DNA of 64,000 bases from Pyrus communis. Lineage: Eukaryota; Streptophyta; Magnoliopsida; Rosales; Rosaceae. The notes under the pieces were generated by a model. The model was not told where the DNA came from and did no database searches. It saw nothing but the letters and a program-made list of their open reading frames with translations. Below are positions 54,103 to 64,000 of the stretch, one piece after another. Position 1 is the stretch's first letter. Each line of letters starts with the position of its first letter. A program made the position numbers and the translations under genes. Where the stretch lies: assembly GCF_963583255.1 (NCBI RefSeq), contig NC_084806.1, positions 22,672,317 to 22,736,316 on the forward strand, written 5' to 3'.

Positions 54103-55500
54103 ATGGATTTTGCTAGCATTCAAGCTCAATTGGCAAATCTTACTTCTCAATTGTCGCCGTATGCCGAAAGGACCACAATGCAGAGTGTCCCTACATTTGG
54201 TGCTTCATATAGGCAAGGATTTCAAGCCAATCAATGTCCACAAAGAGATTGGAGGGATCATTCAAACTCTATGTGGTGGGAAGCTCAACAAGTTCAACGT
54301 GAAGCATATTGGCAGCCATATGAGGAGTTCTATTCAAGACCTATGCAGCCACCACAACTTCATACGCAATATGCTCAATTAAATTCAAGTTCGTCAATAG
54401 ATTATAATCAAGTTCTTAATGAATTAAATTCTTTGGTGCAGGGGTCACAAAATCAAGCCAAGGAGGCTCAACAAGAAGCATATTGGGAACCATATGAGGA
54501 GTTCTATACAACACCTATGCAGCCACCACAACCTCCCCCACAACAATTCCAATCAAGTTCAAGTATGTCCATGGATAATGATAAAAATTTTCAATTACTA
54601 ACCTCTTTGATGCAGGACGAACAAAATCAAGACAAGAAGTTGGGTAAATTGGAGGAGCAAATTGGGCAGATTATGGAGTTCATGAAACAAATTCAAGAGC
54701 AAAGTGAACTCTCCAACTCAACTATTGAAAACTCGAAGGAAGATTTTGAAATCCATAATGCTATCACTTTGGGAAGTGCTATGGAGGTTGGAGCTGACCT
54801 AAAAATGTCCAAACATAGCCTAGAAGTGGATGAGGAGCTGCTAATTGAGGAGGAGGAAGAAGACATGCACACGGCAAGGGTAGAACAACCCTTGCCGCAG
54901 CCCCCTATGCCCTCTAAACCACCCACCACAAGTGAGGACGTCCCAATTCCATGTTATTCTGATGTTATTCCACCCAATGTCCCTTTTCCTAGCAGGTTTT
55001 TGATTCCCAACCAAGAAGAGAGTAAAAAGGACATCGTGGAAGCCTTCCCAAAGGTGCAAAATGCTATTCCAATTCTTGGTGCAACACAGCAAGTTTTAGA
55101 TGGTGTTGAATTCTTCAAAGGACTTTGTACACCAAGACGAATGATTCAAGAGAAGGTAGTGGCTGGAGGAGATGTAGAAGGCATCAAAGAGGACATATTT
55201 GAAACCACAAAACCCAAAGAAGTTGAATTTGATGACATTGGACAAGTCATAACCATCACATGCAATCTGGCCAAGTCCAATATCCCTGAAACTTTCAAAG
55301 GAGTGGTGTTTGTCATTGAGTTCTTGTCGGACAAAACAAGTAAGTCATCTTCTTCAAATTCCATTACATTTTATACTAACTTGCTAATTTTGATGAATCA
55401 GGCACCTACACTAGAATTCAAACCAATGCCGGTTCACTTCAAGTATCACCTTCCATTCAAGGATCAATTCCATGTCGTGGGTACTACTAGTGAAGCTTAA
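54103..55500 (+). CDS. Gag-linker-like protein of J2
   Basis: 465 residues from ATG 54103. Residues 5-15 (IQAQLANLTSQ) resemble B near residue 297, so the capsid domain is deleted and the ORF starts at the pre-knuckle region; the CCHC knuckle is also gone. A 19-residue unit around YW-PYEEFY--PMQPPQ is repeated at 67-85 and 125-143. Then come the linker (EQIGQIMEF), LPQPP, PFPSRF, a block shared with A but absent from B (GQVITITCNLAKSN), and LEFKPMP. No enzymes. Acidic run EEEEED near 250. Likely a defective element's residual Gag segment. Confidence 0.7.
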   Translation: MDFASIQAQLANLTSQLSPYAERTTMQSVPTFGASYRQGFQANQCPQRDWRDHSNSMWWEAQQVQREAYWQPYEEFYSRPMQPPQLHTQYAQLNSSSSIDYNQVLNELNSLVQGSQNQAKEAQQEAYWEPYEEFYTTPMQPPQPPPQQFQSSSSMSMDNDKNFQLLTSLMQDEQNQDKKLGKLEEQIGQIMEFMKQIQEQSELSNSTIENSKEDFEIHNAITLGSAMEVGADLKMSKHSLEVDEELLIEEEEEDMHTARVEQPLPQPPMPSKPPTTSEDVPIPCYSDVIPPNVPFPSRFLIPNQEESKKDIVEAFPKVQNAIPILGATQQVLDGVEFFKGLCTPRRMIQEKVVAGGDVEGIKEDIFETTKPKEVEFDDIGQVITITCNLAKSNIPETFKGVVFVIEFLSDKTSKSSSSNSITFYTNLLILMNQAPTLEFKPMPVHFKYHLPFKDQFHVVGTTSEA

Positions 55501-57449
55501 CACGGCGTATTCGTCCGGCTGGAAGACGTTAAAGCAAGCGCTTCTTGGGAGGCAACCCATGTATTCGACAAGGAGAAGATGGAACTTCCATTCCAAACCC
55601 AGATTTGCGTTTCTAAACCCTTCTCCTTGCTGTTTATTTTATCGTGCTTAGTTGTTTATTATCTGTTTGCTTTTATGTGAGTCTTTGTGTGAAACATTGA
55701 GGACAATGTTTGATTTAAGTGTGGGGGGGTAAACAAGTGTTTTTATGCAAAATTCGTGGGATTCTATCACCTATCACTTATAATGTTGTTTCTCACTGTT
55801 TTTAAGTGTTTTTAGTGTGTTTTTAGCTGTTTTGGTGTGTGTTGAAGTAAAAATCCGAAAATTTGAAAAAAATCGAAAAAAGTGTTTTGAAAAAGCCAAA
55901 AAGAGTTGTTTTTGTGTGTTTGTTTGTCTTAGGGTACCTTCCAACACAATGATGAGGATTTGGTTTTTAATGCATGACTGTTAAAGAGAGTTACAAACAA
56001 TGATGGAAGTTTGAATTGCTCCTTGGTTTGTGCTTGGTTGTAGTTATAGTTTACGAATTCACATGTAATCACAAAGGATAAAATCAGTTTTTGTAACATG
56101 CTTGAAGGAAGGAACTCAAACAAACGCTACATCCCTGAGAGACTTGAGCCTAAACGTTTATTTGGAGAGTTATTAATCTGTGCATTCTTGTTTTCTAAAA
56201 GTCGTTGCATGATCTCATTATTCTTTGCTTGGTTGCTACTTAGAATGCGTTTCATCACTATAGTTCCAAATACTAGAACTCATACCCGTTTTATTCGAAG
56301 CATGAAATTGATTAGCATAACAAATAACAAGATGAAGTTGTGTAGTAGTCACCACCATAGCCAAACAGCCGAATCCACCCTTGTCACTTGTATTGTAGGT
56401 TTAAACCCCTTGAGCCTTATTTAGCCTATTTTCTTGTTAACCACATCATCCTTACCTAGCCTAGAATAGGACTTTCCATACCCTTGTTCTTGAAGTATAG
56501 TGGAGCATAACTTAGAAGGAATTCCTTTTGAGTGACATTCTTGCAGAAAACAAGTGTGGGGGAAAGGATTTTGTGAGTGTGTGTGTGCCAAAGTCTTAAA
56601 AGGGACACGGGAAAAAGAAAGAAAAAAAAGAAAAAAAAAAGGAACGAAAGAAAAAGAAAGAAAAAAAAATCGTGAAAAAGAAGAAAATAAAGAAAAGAAG
56701 TGAGAAAGAACTCACAAGTGTTGATTGTTGAAGAAAGGGTCCAAAAAGTTTGAATATGGCCCTAAGTTTTGTGTGACTTCCCCTTGGGTATTCAAAGTTG
56801 ACTTCTGCATTCTAAAGGGAATTCTAAGTGCCTAATTCATTACTTTGCTCACTATTGCTTTAAGAATGTTTGTTTCCTCTACCTTTCCTTGTTAACCAAT
56901 ACCTTAGCCCCGTTACAACCCTTAGACTTCTATCTTGATTGTTATGTATTTCAATATGTGGAGTTTAGAATTGGTTTGAGCATATGGTATCCCTGGTTCT
57001 CGTGTCTAGGTAGTAGCATTCCATTCATGAGATCATATACATACATGTTAATAATTCCAGAAAATGCTTTCCTTGTTATAACATATGTGAGTGTTCGTCT
57101 ACATGTTTACATCAATCTTCTCACATATACCTAGTGTAGGGAGTGTAGTTAGAAAATCTGAGTGAAAACAGAGAGTATATCCGGTGAGGAATTGAGGAAA
57201 TTCTCTAAGGCATGTTACTACATTCAAAATGTTGTTTTAATTGATTAAATGCGAGCTAGTGAATTGTGACTATGATTAAGTATGCTCGAGGGTAAGGATT
57301 GCTTAAATCTATGTGAGTGGTGATCTTTGACATGTCATGTTTCATTGGAAATCCCTGAGACGAACGTTGGAAGGTTTAGATTATATGTTTTGTTTCTTTT
57401 GTTTATTTGTTTTGCTCGAGGACTAGCAAAAGATAAGTGTGGGGGAATT
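55501..57449 (+). other. 3' noncoding region of J2
   Basis: Hairpin at about 55692-55711, AAGTGTGGGGG motifs at 55717, 56552 and 57435 (the last is the polypurine tract before the LTR), A/G tract at about 56614-56710. No antisense cassette, unlike A, D, E and G. Confidence 0.82.
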
Positions 57450-59602
57450 TGATAGGAGCATATTTAGGCGACTTAACTAGCTTATTCTTCTGCATTTGTG
57501 CTATTATTTCTTAGTTAATGTCGTATTACAACTCAATTTCGTGTGTTTGTAGGTCCTATGGGTTAAAGTATCAAGAAAGTGCATTTTGGTGCATTTTGGA
57601 GCTATTTTGGACACTAGGTGGTGAGCTTGCATGTGGGCTAACATGGATGGACGAATTTGGACTTCAAGAAGTTGGAAATGTGATAAGAAGAGGAAGGAAC
57701 TAAGCTAGGAACAAAGTGGATAAGGTAGGAGCTCAAAAGAGGAAACATTATCCAAAACATTATCCAACCTTATCCAACATTATCCAATTATCCAAAACAT
57801 TATCCAAACCTTATCTCATCTTATCCTATCCAAACCTTATCATGTCTTACTCCTAATTACATGGGGACTTAAATGGATCATTCTAGAACCTATTTCTAGA
57901 AGCATCCTAGTCTAGAAGGCCCAAATCTGCCACAAAACCTATTCTTTCTAGAAACCCTAGAAAAGTGGCGCCCAAACCTTTCTAGAAGGCTTTACCTTGC
58001 CTTGCAAGCCAAGCTACCCTCTCCCCTAAATCAGCCGCACCTCCCTAGGCCCAATCCCTTTGGGATTCTGATTTCCAAGGCCTAATCCTTGTGGATTTGG
58101 GTATACAATTCGTTTTATAAAACTATGTGGGCCAAAAACCTCTTCCTAGGTGGATTTGACAACCCATGGCCGAATTCTAGGGCCCTAATCCACCAAATCT
58201 GCTAAGTAAACCCTAATCTAATAAACCCTAGGACTATATAAACATATTTTCAGCCACAAATTCGTACCACCCCCTTATGCTATTCAGAAACCCTTGTGCC
58301 GCACCTCCATTCTCCATTCTACACATCCATAGACCTCCCTCCACATCCATACACCTCTGCCGCACCCTTCCCCACCATAATCAACCATCCTCCATCCCTC
58401 CAAACTAGAAAACACCATCCAAAACCACCAATTCCATCACCCAAACTTTGTGCCGCAGCAAGGAGGAGGAAGAGGAGCCAATCTGTGCTTCGAATCCATC
58501 TTGGAATTGCTGAGCATTTAGGTGTATTCTTTCTTATGATTTCAATGTTTAAATTCAATACTTTTTGTTGTGCAAGCATGAGGAACTAATCCCCCCTTTG
58601 GCTAGGGGGGGAAATTCGAAACCATGGTTATATTTGCATGATGATTTGATTACTTTCAGTTGTGATTTCATGAATGATGAATTCAATTTACTTATCTATT
58701 TTAATTAAAACTTGCTTATGTATATGAATTGAGAGTGCACGCTTGATTTGCATGCATAAACATGATGCTAGGATATGAGGGAACTTCACCTAATCGTTGG
58801 GAACTCATATCCATGAGTAGTTAAGATTGTTGGTCGCAATTATGTTAAGTAAATTCTTGGCATAAGTATCATGCGCTTTCATAGTTACGAATGCCTCGTC
58901 AACACCTATGATTTCCATAGAACCTAATGATCTTTGATTGTCTTTCTATTATGCGCTTTCATATAGAAAACTTTTAAGGAATAATTTGATTGCAATGCGC
59001 TAATTCCATTCAATTCAATGACCTAAGGGAAATCTGAGAGTTAATTTAAGCGTACCTAATTAACTTGGGGTGTTGAGGTTCATAAATTCATCGAATAAGC
59101 AACTGGAGATTATTTTGTATGCAAGTATGCCATGTGTGGAGAAAAACCTCCTAGCCATCTCACCATCCATTTAATTCCACCAATTTCGTCAGAATCTGCC
59201 TATTTTACATATTTGTTTTGTTTGTTTGATTTTCGTCCAAAACCAAATCCCCAATTGTCTTAGAGTGTCTAATTAGTTAGAATATGTTTTAGATTGTGTT
59301 TTTGAGTGTTTTGATTCAAGTTGTTACCCAAATTCGTCCAAATTTGTGTTTAGGCTCAAAACTGCCCAGATTGTGTTTTTAAGGCAGTTTTGAGTGTTTT
59401 TAGCCTATTTTGAGTTTTGTGAACGTGTTTGAGTCTTTTTAAGTGAGTTTAAGTGTTTTAAAGGTTAGTTTTATTTATTTGAGTCAGTTTAGAGTGTTTA
59501 GCAAGCCCTCCTAATCCCCGGTGTAAGAACGATCCCTACTTATTTATATGCTACAATTGTCAAAAGAGGGTTAATTTGTGTGTTAAGCTAATTTTCGCAT
59601 CA
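57450..59602 (+). repeat. 3' LTR of J2
   Basis: 2153 bp, apparently identical in length and content to 51775-53927. It ends CGCATCA at 59602 and is followed by the interior of another LTR (K). Confidence 0.92.
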
Positions 59603-60625
59603 TCGTGTGTTTCCTTGTGTCTCCCTTCCTTGCATGGCAAGGAAGGGCTTTGTTCCCTATTTTAAATACTTAAACACTACCACTTATCATTCACCACATA
59701 TCATTCACCACTTATCATATCATACATTCATTTATCACTTATCATAATCATTCACTTATCACTTAACATATCATACACTTATCACTTATCACTCATAATC
59801 ATCTACACATTTCAACCATTTAAACACATGTACTTCACCTACAACATCCACCTACTTCACCTACAACATCCACCTACTTCACCTACTACATCCACCTACT
59901 TCACCTACAACATCCACCTACTTCACCTACAACATCCACCTACTTCACCTACAACCTCCACTTACTTCACCAACCTCACACACTTACTTCACCTACAAAT
60001 GACATAGCCATATGTTCCCTCCACTACTCCTATAAATACCCTTGCATTCATTCATTCATGGACATCTCATTTCATACACAACACACCATTTTTCCATTTC
60101 CCTTGTAATCCAAACACCATTTTTCCATTTTCCTATTAATCCAAACACCACTCCCCAAACCATTCACACCATCAAACTATCCTTAGACCTTGTGCTACAA
60201 CAACGAGGAAGAGAAGAGTGCCTAAACGTTCATACAATTCAAGTTTGAGTTGTTGGAATGTTTAGGTGTTTCTTTGATTTCAATGTTTAAATTCAATTCT
60301 CATTGTTTGTACGTATGAGGAATGGAAGAGAAGAGTGCCTAAACGTTCATACAATTCAAGTTTGAGTTGTTGGAATGTTTAGGTATTTCTTTGATTTCAA
60401 AGTTATAATAAACTAAACCCCCTTTAGCTAGGGGGTGATTCGAAATATATGTTTATGCTTGCATTTTGATTTGATTACTTCTAATTGCATTTCATAAGTT
60501 GTTGATTCAATTTGTTTGACCGTTTGATTGATAACTTATTTATGTATGTTTATTAAGAATGCGCGCTTAATTTTCATGCATGAATATGACGCTAGAATAT
60601 AAGTGATTTTCACCTAATCGTTATG
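59603..60625 (+). repeat. LTR fragment K (+)
   Basis: A-type LTR lacking its 5' tip (J inserted or joined there) and its U5. Minisatellite at about 59826-59996, TATA near 60030, two R stem-loops. It breaks off at CGTTATGAA, where an inverted LTR begins. Confidence 0.8.
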
Positions 60626-61699
60626 AATTGAATGAACGTTTAGGCCCTCTTCTCTTCCATTCCTCATTCGTACAAAACAAAGAGTATTGAAATTAAACAT
60701 TGAAATCAAAGAAACACCTAAACATTCCAACAACTCAAACTTGAATTGTATGAACGTTTAGGCACTCTTCTCTTCCTCTTCGTTGTAGCACAAGGTCTAA
60801 GGATAGTTTGATGGTGTGAATGGTTTGGGGAGTGGTGGAGGAATGGAAGAGGAGTGGTGGAAATGGAAGGATGGTGTTTGGATTGTAAGGGAGGGCACGG
60901 CACAAGGGAGTTTGATGGTCTACATTCTGAAAATGGAGAGTTTGTGACTGAAGTGTGTATGAATGAGTGTCCATGAATGAATGAATGCAAGGGTATTTAT
61001 AGGAGTAGTGGAGGGAACATATGGCTATGTCATTTGTAGGTGAAGTAAGTGTGTGAGGTTGGTGAAGTAAGTGGAGGTTGTAGGTGAAGTAGGTGGATGT
61101 TGTAGGTGAAGTAGGTGGATGTTGTAGGTGAAGTAGGTGGATGTTGTAGGTGATTATGAGTGATAAGTGATAAGTTTATGATATGTTAAGTGATAAGTGA
61201 ATGATTATGATAAGTGATAAATGAATGTATGATATGATAAGTGGTGAATGATAAGTGGTAAGTGATATGTGATAAGTGATATGTGGTGTGTGATAAGTGA
61301 TATGTGATAAGTGATTGAGTGTATGATATGATAAGTGGTGAATGATATGTGATAAGTGATATGTGATGTATGATATGTGATAGTGTGGAATGTTGGAATG
61401 TTATGCACGGCTAAGGATAAAGGAAAGGTTTAAATGTCCTAAAACTAAAGGGAACAAGGTTCCAACACTTTGGTCTTTAATTAGGTCTTCAATTTCGTCC
61501 AACACTTTGGCTTCAAGCATAAGCTATCCGTCCTTAGCCCAAAAGTGCTCCAAAAGTCTCCAAAATGCATCTTTTTGCTCCTTTAGCCCTTTGGACCTAC
61601 AAACACACGAAAATAGCTTAAAGTACTAAAATAACTAAAGAAACATAACGTAAATGCACGAGAACAAGCTATTTAAGTCGCATGAATATGCTCCTATCA
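60626..61699 (-). repeat. LTR fragment K' (-)
   Basis: 5' part of an A-type LTR in reverse, ending with the intact tip CTATCA at 61699. With K it forms a roughly 1-kb inverted repeat with almost no spacer. Confidence 0.82.
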
Positions 61700-62942
61700 C
61701 CTTTCATCATTGCACCACAAATCAATCAACACATGCATTCCCTTCACATTCACCCACATGCACATTTAATCATTCATTTCCCAACTCAATACCGTGCATT
61801 TCACTCCCATTCCCAGCATGCATTCACATGCATTTTCAGCACCTACACACCTACATTCCACATGCATAACCAACCTAGTGTCACTCCCATTCATTCCCTT
61901 TAATCATTCAGCCACCATCATACATTTATTCTCTTCCCAAACACATACACAACCTGCCATCATTCCAGAAAAACATCCCATGTCGTGGCCTTCATTCCCA
62001 TTTCCAGTTTTTCCTTTTACATTTCACATGCATTCCATACTTTTCCTAGCTGTTTTCCATCATTATTTCAGCCATCATTCACTCTTTAATCCACATGCAT
62101 TCACACACACTTCACACAAACAACATTCACATGCTTTCACAAGCTTTTCCCAACAAACAAATCAGCCAACACATGCACCAAAACCTTCAATGTCGTGGGT
62201 TCCCTTGGCTTTCCAGCATTCCCCTTGTGCAATTCCAGCTTTCCACCCACTTTCCTAGCTGTTTTTCACATGCATTGCAGCCACATTCTCACCCATTCTC
62301 TCCCTATATAAACCACACACACTTCATTCATTTGTCATTCATTCACTCCCCACTCCATCTCCATTTCTCACACCACAACTAACACAAACACTTCCCCTTA
62401 GAATCCAAAACCGTGAGTCCCCCTTCCACTTCTCCTCCATTGCTTCCATTTCCACCACTCCTCATCCATTTCCATAAATCCCCCAAACCTCACCTTAGAC
62501 CTTGTGCTACAACAACGAGGAAGATAAGAGGGCCTAAACGTTCATACAATTCAAGTGTGAGTTGTTGGAATGTTTAGGTGTTTCTTTGATTTCAAAGTTT
62601 TGGGGAACTAATCCCCCTTTAGCTAGGGGGTGATTCGAAACTATGTTTATATTTGCAATATGAATTGATTAACTTTCGTTGGAATTTCATAAGTTGTTGA
62701 TTCAATTTGTTTAACCGTTTGATTGATAACTTATTTATGTATGTTTATTAAGAATGCGCGCTTAATTTTCATGCATGAATATGACGCTAGAATATAAGTG
62801 AGTTTCACCTAATCGTTATGAACTTATATTCACAAGTAGTGGAGTTTGCTTATAAACAATCGCGTTAAATGAATTCTTGGCACGAGTTTCATGCTCATCA
62901 TAGTAACGAATGCCTCGTCAACACTTATAGTTTTCATGATGC
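61700..62942 (+). repeat. LTR fragment M (+)
   Basis: CATGCA-rich U3 like B, TATATAAA near 62305, one R stem-loop (about 62534-62580), and leader to GATGC, where L begins. Its own tip is missing. Short proline/histidine-rich ORFs reflect the CAC-rich composition and are not genes. Confidence 0.78.
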
Positions 62943-64000
62943 TGATAGGAGCATATTTATGCACCTTAGTTAGCTAGTTCTTATGCATTTATGTTGTGTT
63001 TTCTTACTTAATTTAGTGTTTAAAGTCATTTTCATGTGTTTATAGGTTCATATGGCTAAGGATGCAAAAGGATGCCTTTCGGAGCCTTTTGGAGCAAATT
63101 AGAGATTGGAATGGATTGCATATGCTTAAAGCCAAGTAGATGGACGAAATTGAAGACCAAAGGAATGAAAATGAAGAACAAAGAGTTCACATTCATCACC
63201 AACACAACCATGCATCCACACATTCTTTCCCTATCATTGCCGTGCAAAACACCATCATTGCACCACAATACCCTTTTGCCGTGCATTACTCCATCAATTA
63301 CAGTCACATTCCACATGCAACCTAGCTGTCAAAGCACATGCACTCCCATCCTTTACCATTGCAGCCACATGCACATTCCACTTCATCATTTCAGATTTCC
63401 ACCATCAACAAAGAACCATTCATTAATCATTTACACTTTAATCATTCAACCACATTCACACATCACCCATTCACCTTTGTGCCGTGCTTCTACCTTTGTT
63501 CAAGCCCTTCCACATAACCTTCCTTCATTCATTCAGAAAATGCATTCCTTGCTGTGGCTTACATGCACTTCCCACTACCTTTCATTTCAGCCAAATCACA
63601 TGCATTCCCACATGCATTTCCACCCACATACACCCATAATCATTCAACACATGCATCCATAATCATTTCTCAAAACCGTGCATTTCATGTTCATTCCAAC
63701 CTTTAATCCACATGCACTCCCTTTAAATAATCAACCCACATGCACCATTCAAACATAAACCCATTCACCACCAGAAAACAACCATGCCGTGAGTTCCCAT
63801 TCCAGATTTCCAGCATTCCCTTTTATTTTCTGTCAAAGCACATGCATTCCCACCCTTTAATCACATGCATTTCAGCCACATGCTTCTCCCATCACCATTT
63901 CAGCTTTCCACCTAATTCCTAGTCATCATGTTCCCCCCATTTCACCTATAAATAAGCATGCATTGCAGCCACAAAACACACACTCTTCCATTTCAGAAAA
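62943..64000 (+). repeat. LTR L (+), B-type, runs off window
   Basis: It starts TGATAGGAGCATATTTATGC and follows the B LTR U3 closely, with added CATGCA-rich sequence (about 63262-63370 and 63450-63800). TATAAATA near 63948. GATGC precedes it; the right end lies outside the window. Confidence 0.85.

Larger units (their letters stand above)
48501..59602 (+). mobile_element. Tandem J1-LTR-J2-LTR array
   Basis: 48501-53927 and 54178-59602 are direct repeats of about 5.43 kb, offset by 5675-5677 bp, with about five differences seen. J1 lacks its 5' LTR, PBS and first 250 bp. J2 is complete between two 2153-bp LTRs. TCGTG at 59603 would be the right target duplication; the left side is lost at the G junction. 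Confidence 0.88.

Noticed and set aside
62938..62942. GATGC before L as proof of a target duplication
   Set aside because: The right end of L is outside the window, so the partner cannot be seen. That H has the same pentamer may be chance.

Overview
This window is plant nuclear DNA (a eudicot) made entirely of nested LTR retrotransposons of the Ty3/gypsy Athila type. I see no host gene, tRNA, rRNA, CRISPR array or bacterial feature. The evidence is a single 1844-residue Gag-Pol ORF with protease, reverse transcriptase, RNase H and DD35E integrase, many ~1.9-2.3 kb LTRs that start TGAT and end ATCA, primer-binding sites matching the 3' end of plant tRNA-Asp, and repeated AAGTGTGGGGG polypurine tracts. 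From memory only, the small antisense protein resembles predicted proteins of apple-like Rosaceae; that host guess is weak.

Layout, with my own letters for elements. A (+, 1-20647, 5' end outside the window) is a non-autonomous element; its 3' LTR is split by B. B (+, 6823-18748) is a complete autonomous copy with identical-length 2174-bp LTRs and a GTTCT target duplication. A sits in C (-, 20648-23023 and 31864-31957), whose LTR is split by D (-, 23024-31863), a complete non-autonomous copy with 1903-bp LTRs and an ACACA duplication. E (-, 31958-37848) is joined to the C LTR by a deletion junction. Two LTR fragments (37849-39039) follow. Then come F (+, 39040-40461), an LTR shared by F and G (40462-42476), G (+, to 48500), a solo LTR H inside G (-, 45133-47481, GATGC duplication), and a tandem J1-LTR-J2-LTR (48501-59602). 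The window ends in inverted and truncated LTR pieces K, K', M and L (59603-64000).

Two kinds of non-autonomous element are present. The A type (A, C, D, E, G) keeps a remnant of the Gag-to-protease linker as an ORF. The four copies complete enough to show it (A, D, E, G) also carry a ~1.9 kb cassette with an intact ~220-residue antisense ORF, a TATA box and repeated upstream motifs. The J type keeps only the linker-like ORF. Both lack protease, RT, RNase H and integrase but share B's primer-binding site, polypurine tracts, 3' hairpin and LTR tips. The simplest reading is that B-like elements supply the enzymes in trans.

The most interesting items are the antisense cassette (LxLxL motif plus leucine zipper, own promoter, intact in all four copies), three LTRs that bridge two internal regions, a U5 hairpin with a compensatory base change, a possible U5/PBS/leader base-pairing switch, and three evenly spaced polypurine motifs in every family. 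All comparisons were made by eye.
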